Assembly: GCA_041678605.1 (NCBI GenBank)
Contig: JBAYNW010000005.1
Coordinates: 1 to 64,000 of the forward strand
Direction: 5' to 3'
Length of the DNA: 64,000 bases
From: JBAYNW01 sp041678605
GTDB lineage: Bacteria > Cyanobacteriota > Vampirovibrionia > Gastranaerophilales > Gastranaerophilaceae
Below the pieces are notes generated by a model, which searched no databases, had not been told where the DNA came from, and worked only from the letters and a program-made list of their open reading frames with translations. The position numbers and the translations under genes are program-made. Position 1 is the stretch's first letter. Each line of letters opens with the position of its first letter. Positions 17,357-26,727 of this stretch are shown in pieces.

Positions 17357-18298
17357 ATGGTTGAGATAAAAGAGATAGGAAATAATAATTATTACACCGG
17401 CGGTTTGAATGTTCAGAATGCCGCTCCGCTCAAGCAGGGAAAAGACACCACAAGCAAGCCTTTACCTGATTTTGAGATTGGCAAAAAATTTACAACAAGG
17501 GTGGCAGAACAGGATGCAACCCGATTTGAACATAACTATGTGCAGTTTTCTAATCCTCCAAAATGCAATCTAAAGGCTTTGCAATTAAAAAATAATCCTT
17601 ACAAGCTTGAAATTATTTTAAAATATATGGACGCTGTTCCCCAAAAATGGGGAGAGAATGTCCCCGGTGTTATCTCGAAAGTGGAAGCAAAAGAAAAGGC
17701 GATTGCTTTGACATTTGATGCCTGCAGCGGCAAGGGCGGATATGATGAGAAATTAATAAATTTCTTGATTAAAAATAAAATACCTGCTACTTTGTTTTTG
17801 AATTCGCACTGGATAGACAAAAACCCTGAAATTGCAAAGAAACTCGCACAAAATCCCCTTTTTGAGATTGAAAACCATGGCACGGGCCATAAGCCGTTGA
17901 GTGTAAACGGCAAGTCAGCGCACGAGATTCAAGGCACACAAAATGTCGCTGAAGCTTATGACGAGATAGAAAATAATGCTAAAAAGATAGAAAAATTAAC
18001 GGGTCACAGGCCAAAGTTTTTCCGTCCGGGAACAGCATTTTGTGATGAAGTCGGGGTTAAAATTGCGGAAGATTTGGGCCAAAAAATTGCAGGGTTCAGC
18101 CTTTTGGGAGATGCGGGAGCAACTTACTCCAAATCTCAAATAGAACAAAAGCTTTCAAAAGCAAAATCAGGAGATATAGCTATTTTTCACATGAACAAAC
18201 CTCAGGGTGACACCGCAGAGGCGTTGATTGAATATTTGCCTGAACTCAAGAAACAGGGTTTTAAATTTGTAAGACTTGATCAGGTTCAAACACAATAA
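17357..18298 (+). CDS. Polysaccharide deacetylase (NodB homology domain)
   Basis: 313 residues from the ATG at 17357 (AAAGGG 6 nt upstream); the frame extends 24 codons further up without a ribosome site. The NodB domain (about 105-310) shows motif 1 LTFDAC (catalytic Asp), motif 2 HGTGH (two His metal ligands), motif 3 RPGTAF and late IFHMN. The second Asp of the usual TFDDG is Ala-Cys here, as in some divergent members. The first 100 residues have no signal peptide, so export is uncertain. Likely substrate: an acetylated glycan. Confidence 0.8.
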   Translation: MVEIKEIGNNNYYTGGLNVQNAAPLKQGKDTTSKPLPDFEIGKKFTTRVAEQDATRFEHNYVQFSNPPKCNLKALQLKNNPYKLEIILKYMDAVPQKWGENVPGVISKVEAKEKAIALTFDACSGKGGYDEKLINFLIKNKIPATLFLNSHWIDKNPEIAKKLAQNPLFEIENHGTGHKPLSVNGKSAHEIQGTQNVAEAYDEIENNAKKIEKLTGHRPKFFRPGTAFCDEVGVKIAEDLGQKIAGFSLLGDAGATYSKSQIEQKLSKAKSGDIAIFHMNKPQGDTAEALIEYLPELKKQGFKFVRLDQVQTQ

Positions 18299-18310
18299 CC
18301 GGCGGATATT

Positions 18311-18895
18311 TTACAAAAGCCCTTTAGTAGAAGGGATTATATCCTTTTTGTCCTCATCAATGGAGCAAGCGATGCTCAAGGCTCTTGCAAACGATTTAAA
18401 GACAGCTTCTATTATGTGGTGAGGATCTGTGCCGTCAAGCATTTTTATATGGATTGTGGACAGGCTGGACTGTGCAAAGCTGTTGAAAAAGTGCGGGAGT
18501 AAAATCGTTTCAAAATCCGATGTCTTTTCGTCCTTCATCTCAATGTCAGTCTTCGAAAATGCTCTTCCGCTTAAATCAACTACCGCAAGCGAAAGTGCCT
18601 CATCCATAGGTAGAATGAAGCTTCCGTAACGGTTTATCCCTTTTTTGTCACCCAAAGCTGCCTTAAAAGCTTCACCAAGGGTTAATGCAACGTCTTCGAT
18701 TACGTGATGGTTGTCTTTGTCGTGGGATTTTACGTCAATTTTTAAGTCAAATCCGCCGTGTGCAGCGAACTGCTCCAGCATGTGCGTAAAAAATTTTATA
18801 GGAGTGCTGATTTCACGCTTGCCTGTTCCGTCAAGATTTAATTCAACCTTAACTTCTGTTTCAAGTGTTTTTCTTATTTTTTCAGACTTTCGCAT
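18311..18895 (-). CDS. hisB: Imidazoleglycerol-phosphate dehydratase
   Basis: 194 residues from the ATG at 18895 (preceded by GGAAAGGA). The frame opens 9 codons earlier but those encode only a Lys-rich run. Mn-binding motifs typical of the family: FFTHMLEQ, DNHHVIEDVALTLGEA, LPHFF, DPHHIIEAVFKSFA. It catalyses the sixth step of histidine synthesis. It overlaps the end of the upstream hisC-HAD fusion by 14 nt. Confidence 0.95.
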   Translation of the reverse strand: MRKSEKIRKTLETEVKVELNLDGTGKREISTPIKFFTHMLEQFAAHGGFDLKIDVKSHDKDNHHVIEDVALTLGEAFKAALGDKKGINRYGSFILPMDEALSLAVVDLSGRAFSKTDIEMKDEKTSDFETILLPHFFNSFAQSSLSTIHIKMLDGTDPHHIIEAVFKSFARALSIACSIDEDKKDIIPSTKGLL

Positions 18896-20612
18896 TTTCT
18901 TTTTTCCTTTCCTTCCGTTCAAAATTCGCCATAAATTCGGTTAAATCCTCTGTTTTATCCAATACTACCATGGCTTTTTTAGATTTCAACAGTTTTTTTA
19001 ATTCATCTGACTTATCCTGAGGCGGTAAAACCCCAATCCCTATAATATCGGCACTTGCGGCACAAATCATATCATCAACCGTATCGCCTAAATAATAAAT
19101 TTTGTCGGTAATAATTCTTTTTTTGATTATTTTAAGCCCCAGACAGTCAGGTTTTTGGCAATCAAGTCCGACGTCTTCCATTGTTACTATGGGGTGAAAA
19201 TACTTCGTAAATCCGTGCTTGTCAAGCGTAAAGTAGGCTTCCGGCTTCAAACGGCCTGTAAATATCGCCAAATCATAATTTTTCGCCAAATTTTCGAAAA
19301 AAGCAGGCTTTACCAGAGGTTCTTCGATGTCTGCAAGCTTCTCGTAATAAGACTGAAAAACCTTAACCAGTTTGTCGTAATTAATTTCAAACCCGTATTT
19401 TTTCAGTAAAAATTCAGTTAAATCCCAGTCGTTATTGAGGCCGCCCAATTTTTTCGCCGCAGAAATTTCGTCAAGGCCGGCTTCTTTGCCTGAAAAATGT
19501 TTAAATGTCTTTTGCACTGCAACTCTGTAGGATTTTGAAGCGTCAAACAAAACCCCGTCCATATCGAAAACGATTGTTGACCTGATTTTTAATGCATCAA
19601 GCACCTTTTGAGCGTTCTCCGGTTTTGGAACGGTTATTCTAAGGCAAGTTTCAAGCATTGGCCTTCCGAAATATTTGACTTTGATTTTGTTTGAAAGTAA
19701 TTTTTGATAGATAAAGTCGGCTTTTTCGCCAAAATCTACACACAAAAAATTGGTTTTTGACGGATATATGTTTTCTGCGAGGTTTTTTAACCCGTCGGTC
19801 AGGATTTTTTTTGATTTTTCCATCCGTTTTTTTATATTTTCAAAATATTCAATGTCGTCGAGTGCCGCAAGTCCGGCCTTTACGGTCAAAGTTGATACAT
19901 TGTAAGGGCTGAGATATTTTCGCAAATCCTTGATGTTTTGGGGTGCCGAAATTATGTAGCCAAGCCTTAAACCCGCCAGAGCGAAGTCTTTTGAAAAGGA
20001 ACGGACAACAAAAAGGTTTTCACGTCCTTTGAGTAAGCTTAAATTTGTGATTCCGGCGTAATTTCCGTAGGTTTCATCGATTAAAATCGCCTTGTCGCCT
20101 GCTTTTTTAATGATTTTTTGAATTACATCCCGCTCAATTACCTCGCCTGTGGGCGAATTTGGCGTGGTCAGGTGAATTAAATCTGCACTGTCGATATTTT
20201 TGATGAACTCTTCTGTCGGGAACTGCCATTTTTGTTTATAAGGAATTTCATTGTAGTTAATCCCGTTGATTTTCGAGTAAATTTTCGGCATCAGAAAAGA
20301 CGGAGTGACAGTCAAAACAGTTTGACCGTGTTCCAGAAAAGTACCCAAAATAGAACTTATGGCCTCGTCCGCTCCCGCTGTTAAGATTATGTTTTCAATA
20401 TTGACTTTATGAAAATCAGCCAATTTTTGCAATAATTTTCCGTAAAAAGGGTAATATTGAACATCTGCCGGCTCAACTTGACGCAAAGCTTCAATAACTT
20501 TCAGCGAAGGCCCGAAATCGCTTTCGTTGCTGTCCAGCTTTAAGTATCCGTCTTCGTCAAAAAGTCCGACGGGATATCCTTTTAGTTCCTGAATAGTCTT
20601 TTTTGCTTTCAT
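18882..20612 (-). CDS. hisC: Histidinol-phosphate aminotransferase fused to a HAD phosphatase
   Basis: 576 residues. Residues 1 to about 343 are a PLP aminotransferase of the HisC type (AGADEAI, TTPNSPTGEV, DETYGNY, SFSKDFALAGLRLGY with the PLP Lys). Residues about 345-560 are a HAD-superfamily phosphatase (FDMDGVLFD with both catalytic Asp, IFTGR, K in CQKPD, LGDTVDDM). Since HisC makes histidinol phosphate and the next step is its dephosphorylation, the HAD domain is a good candidate for histidinol-phosphatase. Overlap with hisB supports this: three consecutive steps in two coupled genes. Confidence 0.88.
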   Translation of the reverse strand: MKAKKTIQELKGYPVGLFDEDGYLKLDSNESDFGPSLKVIEALRQVEPADVQYYPFYGKLLQKLADFHKVNIENIILTAGADEAISSILGTFLEHGQTVLTVTPSFLMPKIYSKINGINYNEIPYKQKWQFPTEEFIKNIDSADLIHLTTPNSPTGEVIERDVIQKIIKKAGDKAILIDETYGNYAGITNLSLLKGRENLFVVRSFSKDFALAGLRLGYIISAPQNIKDLRKYLSPYNVSTLTVKAGLAALDDIEYFENIKKRMEKSKKILTDGLKNLAENIYPSKTNFLCVDFGEKADFIYQKLLSNKIKVKYFGRPMLETCLRITVPKPENAQKVLDALKIRSTIVFDMDGVLFDASKSYRVAVQKTFKHFSGKEAGLDEISAAKKLGGLNNDWDLTEFLLKKYGFEINYDKLVKVFQSYYEKLADIEEPLVKPAFFENLAKNYDLAIFTGRLKPEAYFTLDKHGFTKYFHPIVTMEDVGLDCQKPDCLGLKIIKKRIITDKIYYLGDTVDDMICAASADIIGIGVLPPQDKSDELKKLLKSKKAMVVLDKTEDLTEFMANFERKERKKENAKV

Positions 20613-20618
20613 AACCTA

Positions 20619-20624
20619 ATTGTA
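20619..20624 (-). promoter_or_regulatory. -10 element of the hisC-HAD gene
   Basis: TACAAT on the minus strand, ending 6 nt before the ATG at 20612. No Shine-Dalgarno, so a leaderless start is likely. Confidence 0.4.
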
Positions 20625-20768
20625 CAATAAAAAACTTGTTTTTTGAGTGTTATTATAATAAAATTCGTAAATGTGTTAAGATTTTTTTAAAAAGGGGCAA
20701 TTTTCAGTGCTCATTTGACTTTATTATTATATGGTGTTTCGCATATGGTTGGTATGAAAGGAATTATT

Positions 20769-21131
20769 ATGAAAAAAGGTTGTGTTGTTCCTACGGGAAA
20801 TCCTGATATGAGTTATAGGTTTGGAAGTTACAATTTAAAACAGGGCGGCAAAATAAATACCTATGCCTCCTTATTTAGTTATGGAATACCCAAAGACACC
20901 CCTTTTAAGGATATTTTAGACCTTAGCAATAAAATTGTTTTTAAAAAAGGAAAACATACGATTGGAGAAGCTATTAAACTGGGTGATGGAGCTTTTGGCT
21001 GTTATTTGTGGCCGTCTGAGACCAAAAAAGTGAAAAAGCTTATTGAAAAATTGACTTCAGAAGATTTGGGCAAGGCCCTTAAAGAAATATTTATGAAAAT
21101 GGGAATAAAAAATCTGTCAAAAATTAAATGA
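20769..21131 (+). CDS. Hypothetical 120-residue protein
   Basis: The ATG at 20769 is preferred (AAAGGA 7 nt upstream) over earlier in-frame ATGs. The product begins MKKGCVVPTGNPDMSYRFG and ends with a Lys-rich helical region (KKVKKLIEKLTSEDLGKAL). No domain recognised. Confidence 0.5.
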   Translation: MKKGCVVPTGNPDMSYRFGSYNLKQGGKINTYASLFSYGIPKDTPFKDILDLSNKIVFKKGKHTIGEAIKLGDGAFGCYLWPSETKKVKKLIEKLTSEDLGKALKEIFMKMGIKNLSKIK

Positions 21132-21158
21132 TTTGTTTTTTTAAAAAGTAAATAGTGG

Positions 21159-21164
21159 TAAAAT
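21159..21164 (+). promoter_or_regulatory. -10 element of the amidase gene
   Basis: TAAAAT ending 6 nt before the ATG at 21171, with no ribosome-binding site between. Confidence 0.4.
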
Positions 21165-21170
21165 TATTTT

Positions 21171-22559
21171 ATGAAAAAATATTTACTTTTGATTTTAATG
21201 TTTTTTGTTTGCGGAGGAAGCGGGTTCGCACTGGAGATTGTCTACCCGAAGACAAATCCGGCCAAAATTGATGCGAATTCTACGTTTTTTATCGGCTCGG
21301 CAAACCCCTTCGGCACCCTAAAAATCAACGATGCAGAAGTGAAGGTTTCACCTTCCGGAGCTTTTGCTCAGGTTGTTCCGCTGAATGTCGGGATAAATAA
21401 TTTTAAGATAATATCTTATCCCCTGTCTTCTCGTCAAAGTGCAGCAGAATTAGGCGATAATTTCTCGATGGATTTTGTAATTGAGCGGCCGCAGCCTGCG
21501 GCTGCGGCCGCTACTACGCCGGCCTTGCTGGAATATCCTGTTTTGGATAATTTTTATGTTTCCGCCGACAGTACCCCATTGAGAATGACGCCCATTGATG
21601 CGGGAATTAACCGCCTGTCGCATTTGTTAAAGGGTACCAGACTTTTGATAAATGGAGAAAAAGGCGATTTTTACAGGGTTTATCTTAATTCAAAATTATT
21701 CGGCTGGGTCAAAAAATCCGACACGGAACAAAAGGATTTTACGCCACCGAAAACAGTGCTTAAAGGTTTTAAAATAAAAGAAGAAAAGGATTTTTGTATT
21801 TACGAATTTGAACTGGAAGGCAAGCCGCCCTTTACTTTAAAGGAAGAAAACGGCCTGACTTTGCAACTTTTTAATATTGAGGGGCAGGATGACAGCACTT
21901 ATTCTATTAATATACCCACAAAAAAACTTATCGGCTATGATGCTTACTATGACGGGGATAAATTTATCTTAAAAATTCGCAAAATTCCTGAAATTAACAT
22001 TGAAAAACCGCTAAAAAACGTTACAATTGCGGTTGATGCAGGGCATGGCGGTTCAGAATTCGGTGCAATCGGCGGCTGTGGAGATAAAGAAAAGGATATT
22101 AACCTTGCAATTGCTAAAAATCTCAAACAAGAACTTGAAAACCGTGGAGCGAAAGTCGTTATGACAAGGGAAGATGACGTTAATGTCTCGCTTACGGACA
22201 GGGTAAAAATTGCGAAGGACAAAGACGCCTCACTTCTTATAAGCGTTCATGCAAATGCCCTTCCTGACGGTGCAGACCCCATCAAATGCAGGGGGACAAG
22301 TGTTTATTACTATCACAATCAGGCAAAACCCCTTGCCGATGACGTTTTAAACTCAATGACTGCAGAATTGGGGACTCAAAATGATAAGGTAAGACAGGGC
22401 AGTCTTGCATTGGTTCGGCCGACTTCCAGCGTTAGCATTTTAATTGAAGTTGCTTACATAATAAACCCTGATGATTATTGCCTTTTGCTTGACGAAAACT
22501 TCCGGACAAATTGTGCCAAATCAATCGCCGACGGAATTGAAAAGTATATTTTAAATTAA
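21171..22559 (+). CDS. N-acetylmuramoyl-L-alanine amidase (Amidase_3) with SH3-like domain
   Basis: 462 residues. A signal peptide (MKKYLLLILMFFVCGGSGFA) precedes a beta-rich region (about 25-105). A Pro/Ala linker, an SH3-like domain (about 118-185, ending FGWVKKSD) and a second beta domain follow. The Amidase_3 catalytic domain (about 283-462) has zinc ligands in VDAGHGG, the Glu of KEKDINL and the His of SVHAN, with the catalytic Glu in LIEVAYI. It should cleave the MurNAc-L-Ala bond in the periplasm. It overlaps the convergent UDG gene by 9 nt. Confidence 0.9.
   Translation: MKKYLLLILMFFVCGGSGFALEIVYPKTNPAKIDANSTFFIGSANPFGTLKINDAEVKVSPSGAFAQVVPLNVGINNFKIISYPLSSRQSAAELGDNFSMDFVIERPQPAAAAATTPALLEYPVLDNFYVSADSTPLRMTPIDAGINRLSHLLKGTRLLINGEKGDFYRVYLNSKLFGWVKKSDTEQKDFTPPKTVLKGFKIKEEKDFCIYEFELEGKPPFTLKEENGLTLQLFNIEGQDDSTYSINIPTKKLIGYDAYYDGDKFILKIRKIPEINIEKPLKNVTIAVDAGHGGSEFGAIGGCGDKEKDINLAIAKNLKQELENRGAKVVMTREDDVNVSLTDRVKIAKDKDASLLISVHANALPDGADPIKCRGTSVYYYHNQAKPLADDVLNSMTAELGTQNDKVRQGSLALVRPTSSVSILIEVAYIINPDDYCLLLDENFRTNCAKSIADGIEKYILN
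21484..21512. repeat. Perfect 13-bp-arm palindrome inside the amidase gene
   Basis: AGCGGCCGCAGCC-TGC-GGCTGCGGCCGCT. Very GC-rich against an AT-rich background; it encodes the Pro/Ala linker. Confidence 0.9.
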
Positions 22560-23132
22560 TTCCTTAATTTTTTTCAAATCTTTAAGCATTAAACCACGCG
22601 GGGAATTTTGTTGTATTGAGTGGTTTCTTAGCAAATAAGACGGGTGAAAAATGGGCATGGCCTGATATTTTTTGCCGCCGACCTCGATTTCGAAAATTTC
22701 ACCCCTGATTTTTGATATGGGCGTTTTTGCTCCCACAAAGGATTTCATGGCTGTTGCTCCGCAGAGCAAAATAATTTTTGGGTCAATAATTTTAATCTGT
22801 GACAGCAAAAACGCCCTGCAAGCCTCTTTTTCCGTATCAGAAGGCACTCTGTTTTTAGGCGGACGGCACTTTAGAGTGTTAATTATATACAAGTCTTTTT
22901 CTCTTGAAATGTCTGCCTGATTTAAAAATTCATTCAAAAGCTTCCCTGCTCTGCCGACGAAAGGAACGCCCTGCAAATCTTCGTTTTCGCCCGGTGCTTC
23001 GCCGATTAAAACAATTTTGGCAGTTTCAGAGTTCCCGTCTGCAAAAACGGTATTATTACGTGTCAAATGAAGCTTGCAAGCATCACAATTAATACATTTT
23101 TGTTTTAATTTTTCCAACAATTCCCTTTTCAT
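22551..23132 (-). CDS. Family 4 (Fe-S) uracil-DNA glycosylase
   Basis: 193 residues from the ATG at 23132; the frame extends 15 codons upstream, but those cover a promoter-like TTGACT. Family-4 signs: a CxxCxxC-type start (C13, C16, C19), GEAPGENEDLQG (active-site motif), NTLKCRPPKNR with a cluster Cys, and HPSYLLRN. It removes uracil from DNA and carries a [4Fe-4S] cluster. Confidence 0.92.
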   Translation of the reverse strand: MKRELLEKLKQKCINCDACKLHLTRNNTVFADGNSETAKIVLIGEAPGENEDLQGVPFVGRAGKLLNEFLNQADISREKDLYIINTLKCRPPKNRVPSDTEKEACRAFLLSQIKIIDPKIILLCGATAMKSFVGAKTPISKIRGEIFEIEVGGKKYQAMPIFHPSYLLRNHSIQQNSPRGLMLKDLKKIKELI

Positions 23133-23328
23133 ATTAATAGTGAAATCAAAATAGTACAAAAAGTCAAGCAAAGCCAAATTTTATTTTTATTGTTAACAAA
23201 TGTAAAGGTGATTTTCCTTGATATTGCTGGGTTTTAAAATTTTTTTTATTTTTTTAAAAAAAACAGGCAAAATTTTTTTTCACGGTTTTTTATTCATCCG
23301 TAACAGTTAATCGGAAAGGTGTTAAATT

Positions 23329-23667
23329 ATGAGAATAGTACCAATTCAGGAAGTGGGTTCATATCTGCAGAAATCCGTACAGGAAATGACAATCAGGGAC
23401 TTCGCAAGAATTTCCAATTTAGCAGCGATTAAATCGAAAAGTTTCGCAATGGATATTGCCGCATCGGGAATCAGAAGCGATGTAACACCGGAAATTTTGC
23501 GTTCCCAAATGCCGGAGCTTGTAGATACGTTTCTTCCTTCCGGAGAATTAAGCAAATACGCCAAAGAAATGGTAGCCTATAATATCAAAAACGGCTTACT
23601 CCCTAAAAATGCGACTATTAAGGATTATTTAAATGATTTTTTAAAGTTAGACCCGAGTTTGGCATAA
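23329..23667 (+). CDS. Hypothetical 112-residue helical protein
   Basis: GGAAAGG precedes the ATG by about 9 nt. Begins MRIVPIQEVGSYLQKSVQEM, predominantly helical, soluble, no motif recognised. The 196-bp upstream spacer has long A/T runs near 23236-23280. Convergent with the phosphorylase gene. Confidence 0.55.
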   Translation: MRIVPIQEVGSYLQKSVQEMTIRDFARISNLAAIKSKSFAMDIAASGIRSDVTPEILRSQMPELVDTFLPSGELSKYAKEMVAYNIKNGLLPKNATIKDYLNDFLKLDPSLA

Positions 23668-23682
23668 TTACTCAACCAATTA

Positions 23683-25374
23683 TTATTTTATATTCGAGAA
23701 CGTCCAGGCGTCGAAGCTTGGGGTTTCGGCCATCTTCATTTCAGGTTTTTCGATTCCCGAAGTGGCGTCGTCATGGGCGATTGGTTTGTACAATCTGTTA
23801 TAGTACTCAATAACCATTCTATCCGAGTTAAAGTAAGCTTCCGCAGTTCTCATTGCCTGACGCACAAGCCTTGCCCATTCCTCTTTGTCTTCATAATAAG
23901 TAGGTATTATTTCATTTTCAATTTTGCTCATGACACATTCATGGTCTTTCCAGTGGCGTTCTTCCCACGGCATTTCATCATCAAGCCCTTCGTATTCAAT
24001 AGTGTATCCGTTTATTCCGTCAAAAGTTCCTTCAACAGTCCATCCGTCGTAAATCGACAGATGCAAAGCACCGTTCATGTTGGCAGACATTCCTGAAGTG
24101 CCTGATGCTTCAAACGGCCGCAATGGCGTATTTAGCCAAATATCCGAACCTCGTTTAAGTTTCGCACTTAATTCAAGCTCATATCCCGGCAAAACAACAA
24201 CGTTTTTGAGTGTATGAGAGCGGTTTAGAATTTTGTTGAACATTTCTCGTCCCATAACGTCGTCAGGGTGAAATTTCCCAGAGAATATTATTTGAACTTT
24301 GTTCGAGTCCAAAAGTTTATTCAATCTGTCTTTATCCATTAATATAAGCCATGCCCGCTTGTAATCGGCAAATCTTCTCGCCCAGGTAATTGTCAGAACA
24401 TCGGGGTCAAACCTTTTTCCTGCTGTATCGGCAATGTATTTAAACAATTCGACTTTCATTTCACGTTTTGCTTTTAATAATTCCTTAGAATTTTTAGCCG
24501 AGCCGATTCTCGGGTCCTGCCAGTAGTGCAAGTTTACGGCGTTTGTTATCGCCCTAATCGGGCATCTTCCGTCAACCCACTCCCACATTTTATTGGCTAC
24601 AAGCCCGTGCAATTGGGAAACCGCATTCGCAATTCTGCTCATTCTCAAGGCCGCAATAGTCAAAGAGAAGTTCTCGCCGCCGAGTGCAACTGCTTTTTCC
24701 CTCGGACAGCCTGCAAAAAATCCGCCTTGAATTAGTGTATCAACCCAGTGAACTTCATTTCCCGCTGCAACAGGTGTGTGTGTGGTAAATACCGTTCTTT
24801 TCTTCACTTGCTCCATGTCGCCGTTATATTGTCTTAAAAGTTCAAATGCGGCTGGAAGAGAGTGTCCTTCGTTCATGTGGATAACGTCAAAATTATACCC
24901 AACCGCTTGCAAAATTTTTATTCCGCCGATACCCAAGATTGTTTCTTGAGCGATTCTTATTTTTTCATTTCCGTCATACAGCTTGTAAGATATGCTTCTT
25001 GCCCATTCACTGTTGCCCTCAACATCTGTTGTTAAAAGATATACAGGGCATGTTCCAAACAAAGCCGGTTCAACTCTGTAAGCCTTGACTTTTATTTTTT
25101 CGCCGAAGGATTCGACTTCTGTGTAAATATCCAAATCAGTTAAAAAATCATAATATTTTCGAATATAAGCGACTTCTACCTGGCCCGTGTGGTCAATTCG
25201 CTGGTCATAATAGCCGTAAGACCAAAGCATTGTGACCCCGACCATCGGCATTTGCAGGTACCCCGCAGATTGCATGTGAGAGCCGGCTAAAAATCCCAAC
25301 CCCCCTGAATATGTGCTAAGCGACTGATCCATCGCTATTTCCATTGAAAAATATGCTACGTTTGGTAATGACAT
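23683..25374 (-). CDS. Alpha-glucan phosphorylase-family protein lacking the PLP lysine
   Basis: 563 residues, the size of short (AgpA-like) GT35 phosphorylases. Family motifs: YFSMEIA (9-15), YSGGLGFLAG (22-31), NEGHSLP (168-174), FTTHTPVAAGNE (196-207), TWARRFADYKR (330-340), and RPFEASGTSGMSANMNG (419-435). In active phosphorylases the residue after the second GM of this motif is the Lys that carries PLP; here it is Ser430 (TCT, codon at 24087-24085). The protein may therefore be inactive as a phosphorylase or work as a non-PLP glycosyltransferase. AAGGAT precedes the ATG. Confidence 0.75.
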   Translation of the reverse strand: MSLPNVAYFSMEIAMDQSLSTYSGGLGFLAGSHMQSAGYLQMPMVGVTMLWSYGYYDQRIDHTGQVEVAYIRKYYDFLTDLDIYTEVESFGEKIKVKAYRVEPALFGTCPVYLLTTDVEGNSEWARSISYKLYDGNEKIRIAQETILGIGGIKILQAVGYNFDVIHMNEGHSLPAAFELLRQYNGDMEQVKKRTVFTTHTPVAAGNEVHWVDTLIQGGFFAGCPREKAVALGGENFSLTIAALRMSRIANAVSQLHGLVANKMWEWVDGRCPIRAITNAVNLHYWQDPRIGSAKNSKELLKAKREMKVELFKYIADTAGKRFDPDVLTITWARRFADYKRAWLILMDKDRLNKLLDSNKVQIIFSGKFHPDDVMGREMFNKILNRSHTLKNVVVLPGYELELSAKLKRGSDIWLNTPLRPFEASGTSGMSANMNGALHLSIYDGWTVEGTFDGINGYTIEYEGLDDEMPWEERHWKDHECVMSKIENEIIPTYYEDKEEWARLVRQAMRTAEAYFNSDRMVIEYYNRLYKPIAHDDATSGIEKPEMKMAETPSFDAWTFSNIK

Positions 25375-25562
25375 AATTATCCTTCTTTTCTGTGTGCTGC
25401 TGTTTATGGCTTTTGAAAAAAGCTACAAATAAACTTATAACAATAATATAGCATAATTTCAAGATGTGCGGGGTTTATTCATAAGACTTATTTTTAAAAT
25501 GGAAGAAAATAGTGTAAAAACTGAATTTGAGGCATTAAGTTTTTTAAAGAAAAAAACGTAAT

Positions 25563-26585
25563 TTATGATAATTTGCCACTCGCCCCATGTAAAATTATTT
25601 CGACCGCTTTTTCGGGCTGAATATCAAGACAGACAGGGGTTTCACACGTAGTTTTGCGTTTTTCCCAAAGGCATGGTTTTAAATTGCAATTGTCATCGGC
25701 TTTTATTGGAATTATATCGGGCGAATTCGGAATTAATTTTTTGTCATCCGTTGGCCCAAAGATTACGTAGGTTTTGGTCTTTAATGCGACTGCAATGTGT
25801 AGCGGGGCCGAATCTGAGCAGACAAATTTTTCACTTGAGGCTATTAGGTTCGCCAAATCAGTCAGATTTTTTGTTTTGCCGTAATAATCAACAAAGTTTT
25901 CGCTTTCCGTGTTTTTAAGGTTTTGTTTGATAGCTTCAATACATTCTTTGTCGTCGGGTCCGCCTGCAAGGATTACTTTTTTGCCGTTTTCCAGAAGCAA
26001 ATCAATTATTTTTGCCCATTTTTCACAGGAAATTGTTTTAATCATGCCCATTTTAACGCTCAATTTACTAACACCCGGATGAATTAAAACGGTATTGGGC
26101 TGCTTTTTAACACTTTTCAGCTTGATTTCGGGTAAATTGGTTTTTATATCGGTGATTGGAGCAATTAAATCGTGGTACATATCGCACGCATACTGATTTT
26201 TGTTCAACGGGGCGGCTTTTGTAAGCAGAATTTCGCTCAATTTGCCTGTATTGTAGCCATAACAGAATTTTATTCCGGTCAGGAAAAGCAAAATGCTTAT
26301 AAACCGGTTTCCGCCGGACGATATGACCATGTCGAAATTTCCTTTTTGTGCGAAAAAAATCAATTTTAGAAGTTCAAAATATTTGTTTTTGGATTTAACA
26401 TCGACCAAAAACAGTTCATCAATAACATCGGTTAAATCCTTAATGCCCTTGCTTCTTGGCTCAAGTGCGAGTGTAATTTTTGCATCCGGAAATTCTTTTT
26501 TAAGCGAAATTAAAGTCGGCAAAAAGAGGATTTCATCGCCAATTCCGCCGAAATTTATTGCTAAAATTTTATTAATATCTTCCAT
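25563..26585 (-). CDS. Family 9 glycosyltransferase (heptosyltransferase-like)
   Basis: 340 residues: a GT-B N-terminal domain (NFGGIGDEILFLPTL), then the GT9 donor-site region with HPG, AGGPDDKE, CSDSAPLHIA and FGPTDDKKL. Such enzymes add heptose or related sugars to LPS-core-like glycans, but the actual sugar cannot be told. A TATAAT box ends 7 nt before the ATG (26594-26599), so the message may be leaderless. Confidence 0.85.
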   Translation of the reverse strand: MEDINKILAINFGGIGDEILFLPTLISLKKEFPDAKITLALEPRSKGIKDLTDVIDELFLVDVKSKNKYFELLKLIFFAQKGNFDMVISSGGNRFISILLFLTGIKFCYGYNTGKLSEILLTKAAPLNKNQYACDMYHDLIAPITDIKTNLPEIKLKSVKKQPNTVLIHPGVSKLSVKMGMIKTISCEKWAKIIDLLLENGKKVILAGGPDDKECIEAIKQNLKNTESENFVDYYGKTKNLTDLANLIASSEKFVCSDSAPLHIAVALKTKTYVIFGPTDDKKLIPNSPDIIPIKADDNCNLKPCLWEKRKTTCETPVCLDIQPEKAVEIILHGASGKLS

Positions 26586-26625
26586 ATAAACTATTATAAT
26601 TCAAAAAAGAGCATGTAGAAAAACA

Positions 26626-26700
26626 AGTGCATTACGGTCAATATAAGCCTTCTGATGGAAGGCACTTGAAATAATTCAAGACTTTTAACCATAATAGCAC
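26626..26700 (+). ncRNA. Structured RNA-like element, copy 1 (upstream of the DUF3800 gene)
   Basis: A 75-nt unit: closing arms AGTGC ... GCAC, hairpin A GCCTTC-TGATG-GAAGGC (26647-26663), hairpin B CTTGAA-ATAA-TTCAAG (26665-26680), then a single-stranded ATAATAG. It matches copy 2 (27386-27465) along its whole length, with substitutions that mostly keep pairing. Conserved RNA motifs next to DUF3800 genes have been described in comparative surveys (DUF3800 RNA motifs); whether this is one of them needs a covariance search. Strand is assumed to follow the gene. Confidence 0.5.
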
Positions 26701-26727
26701 CTGCGTAACATCATTATAAGAAATTTT

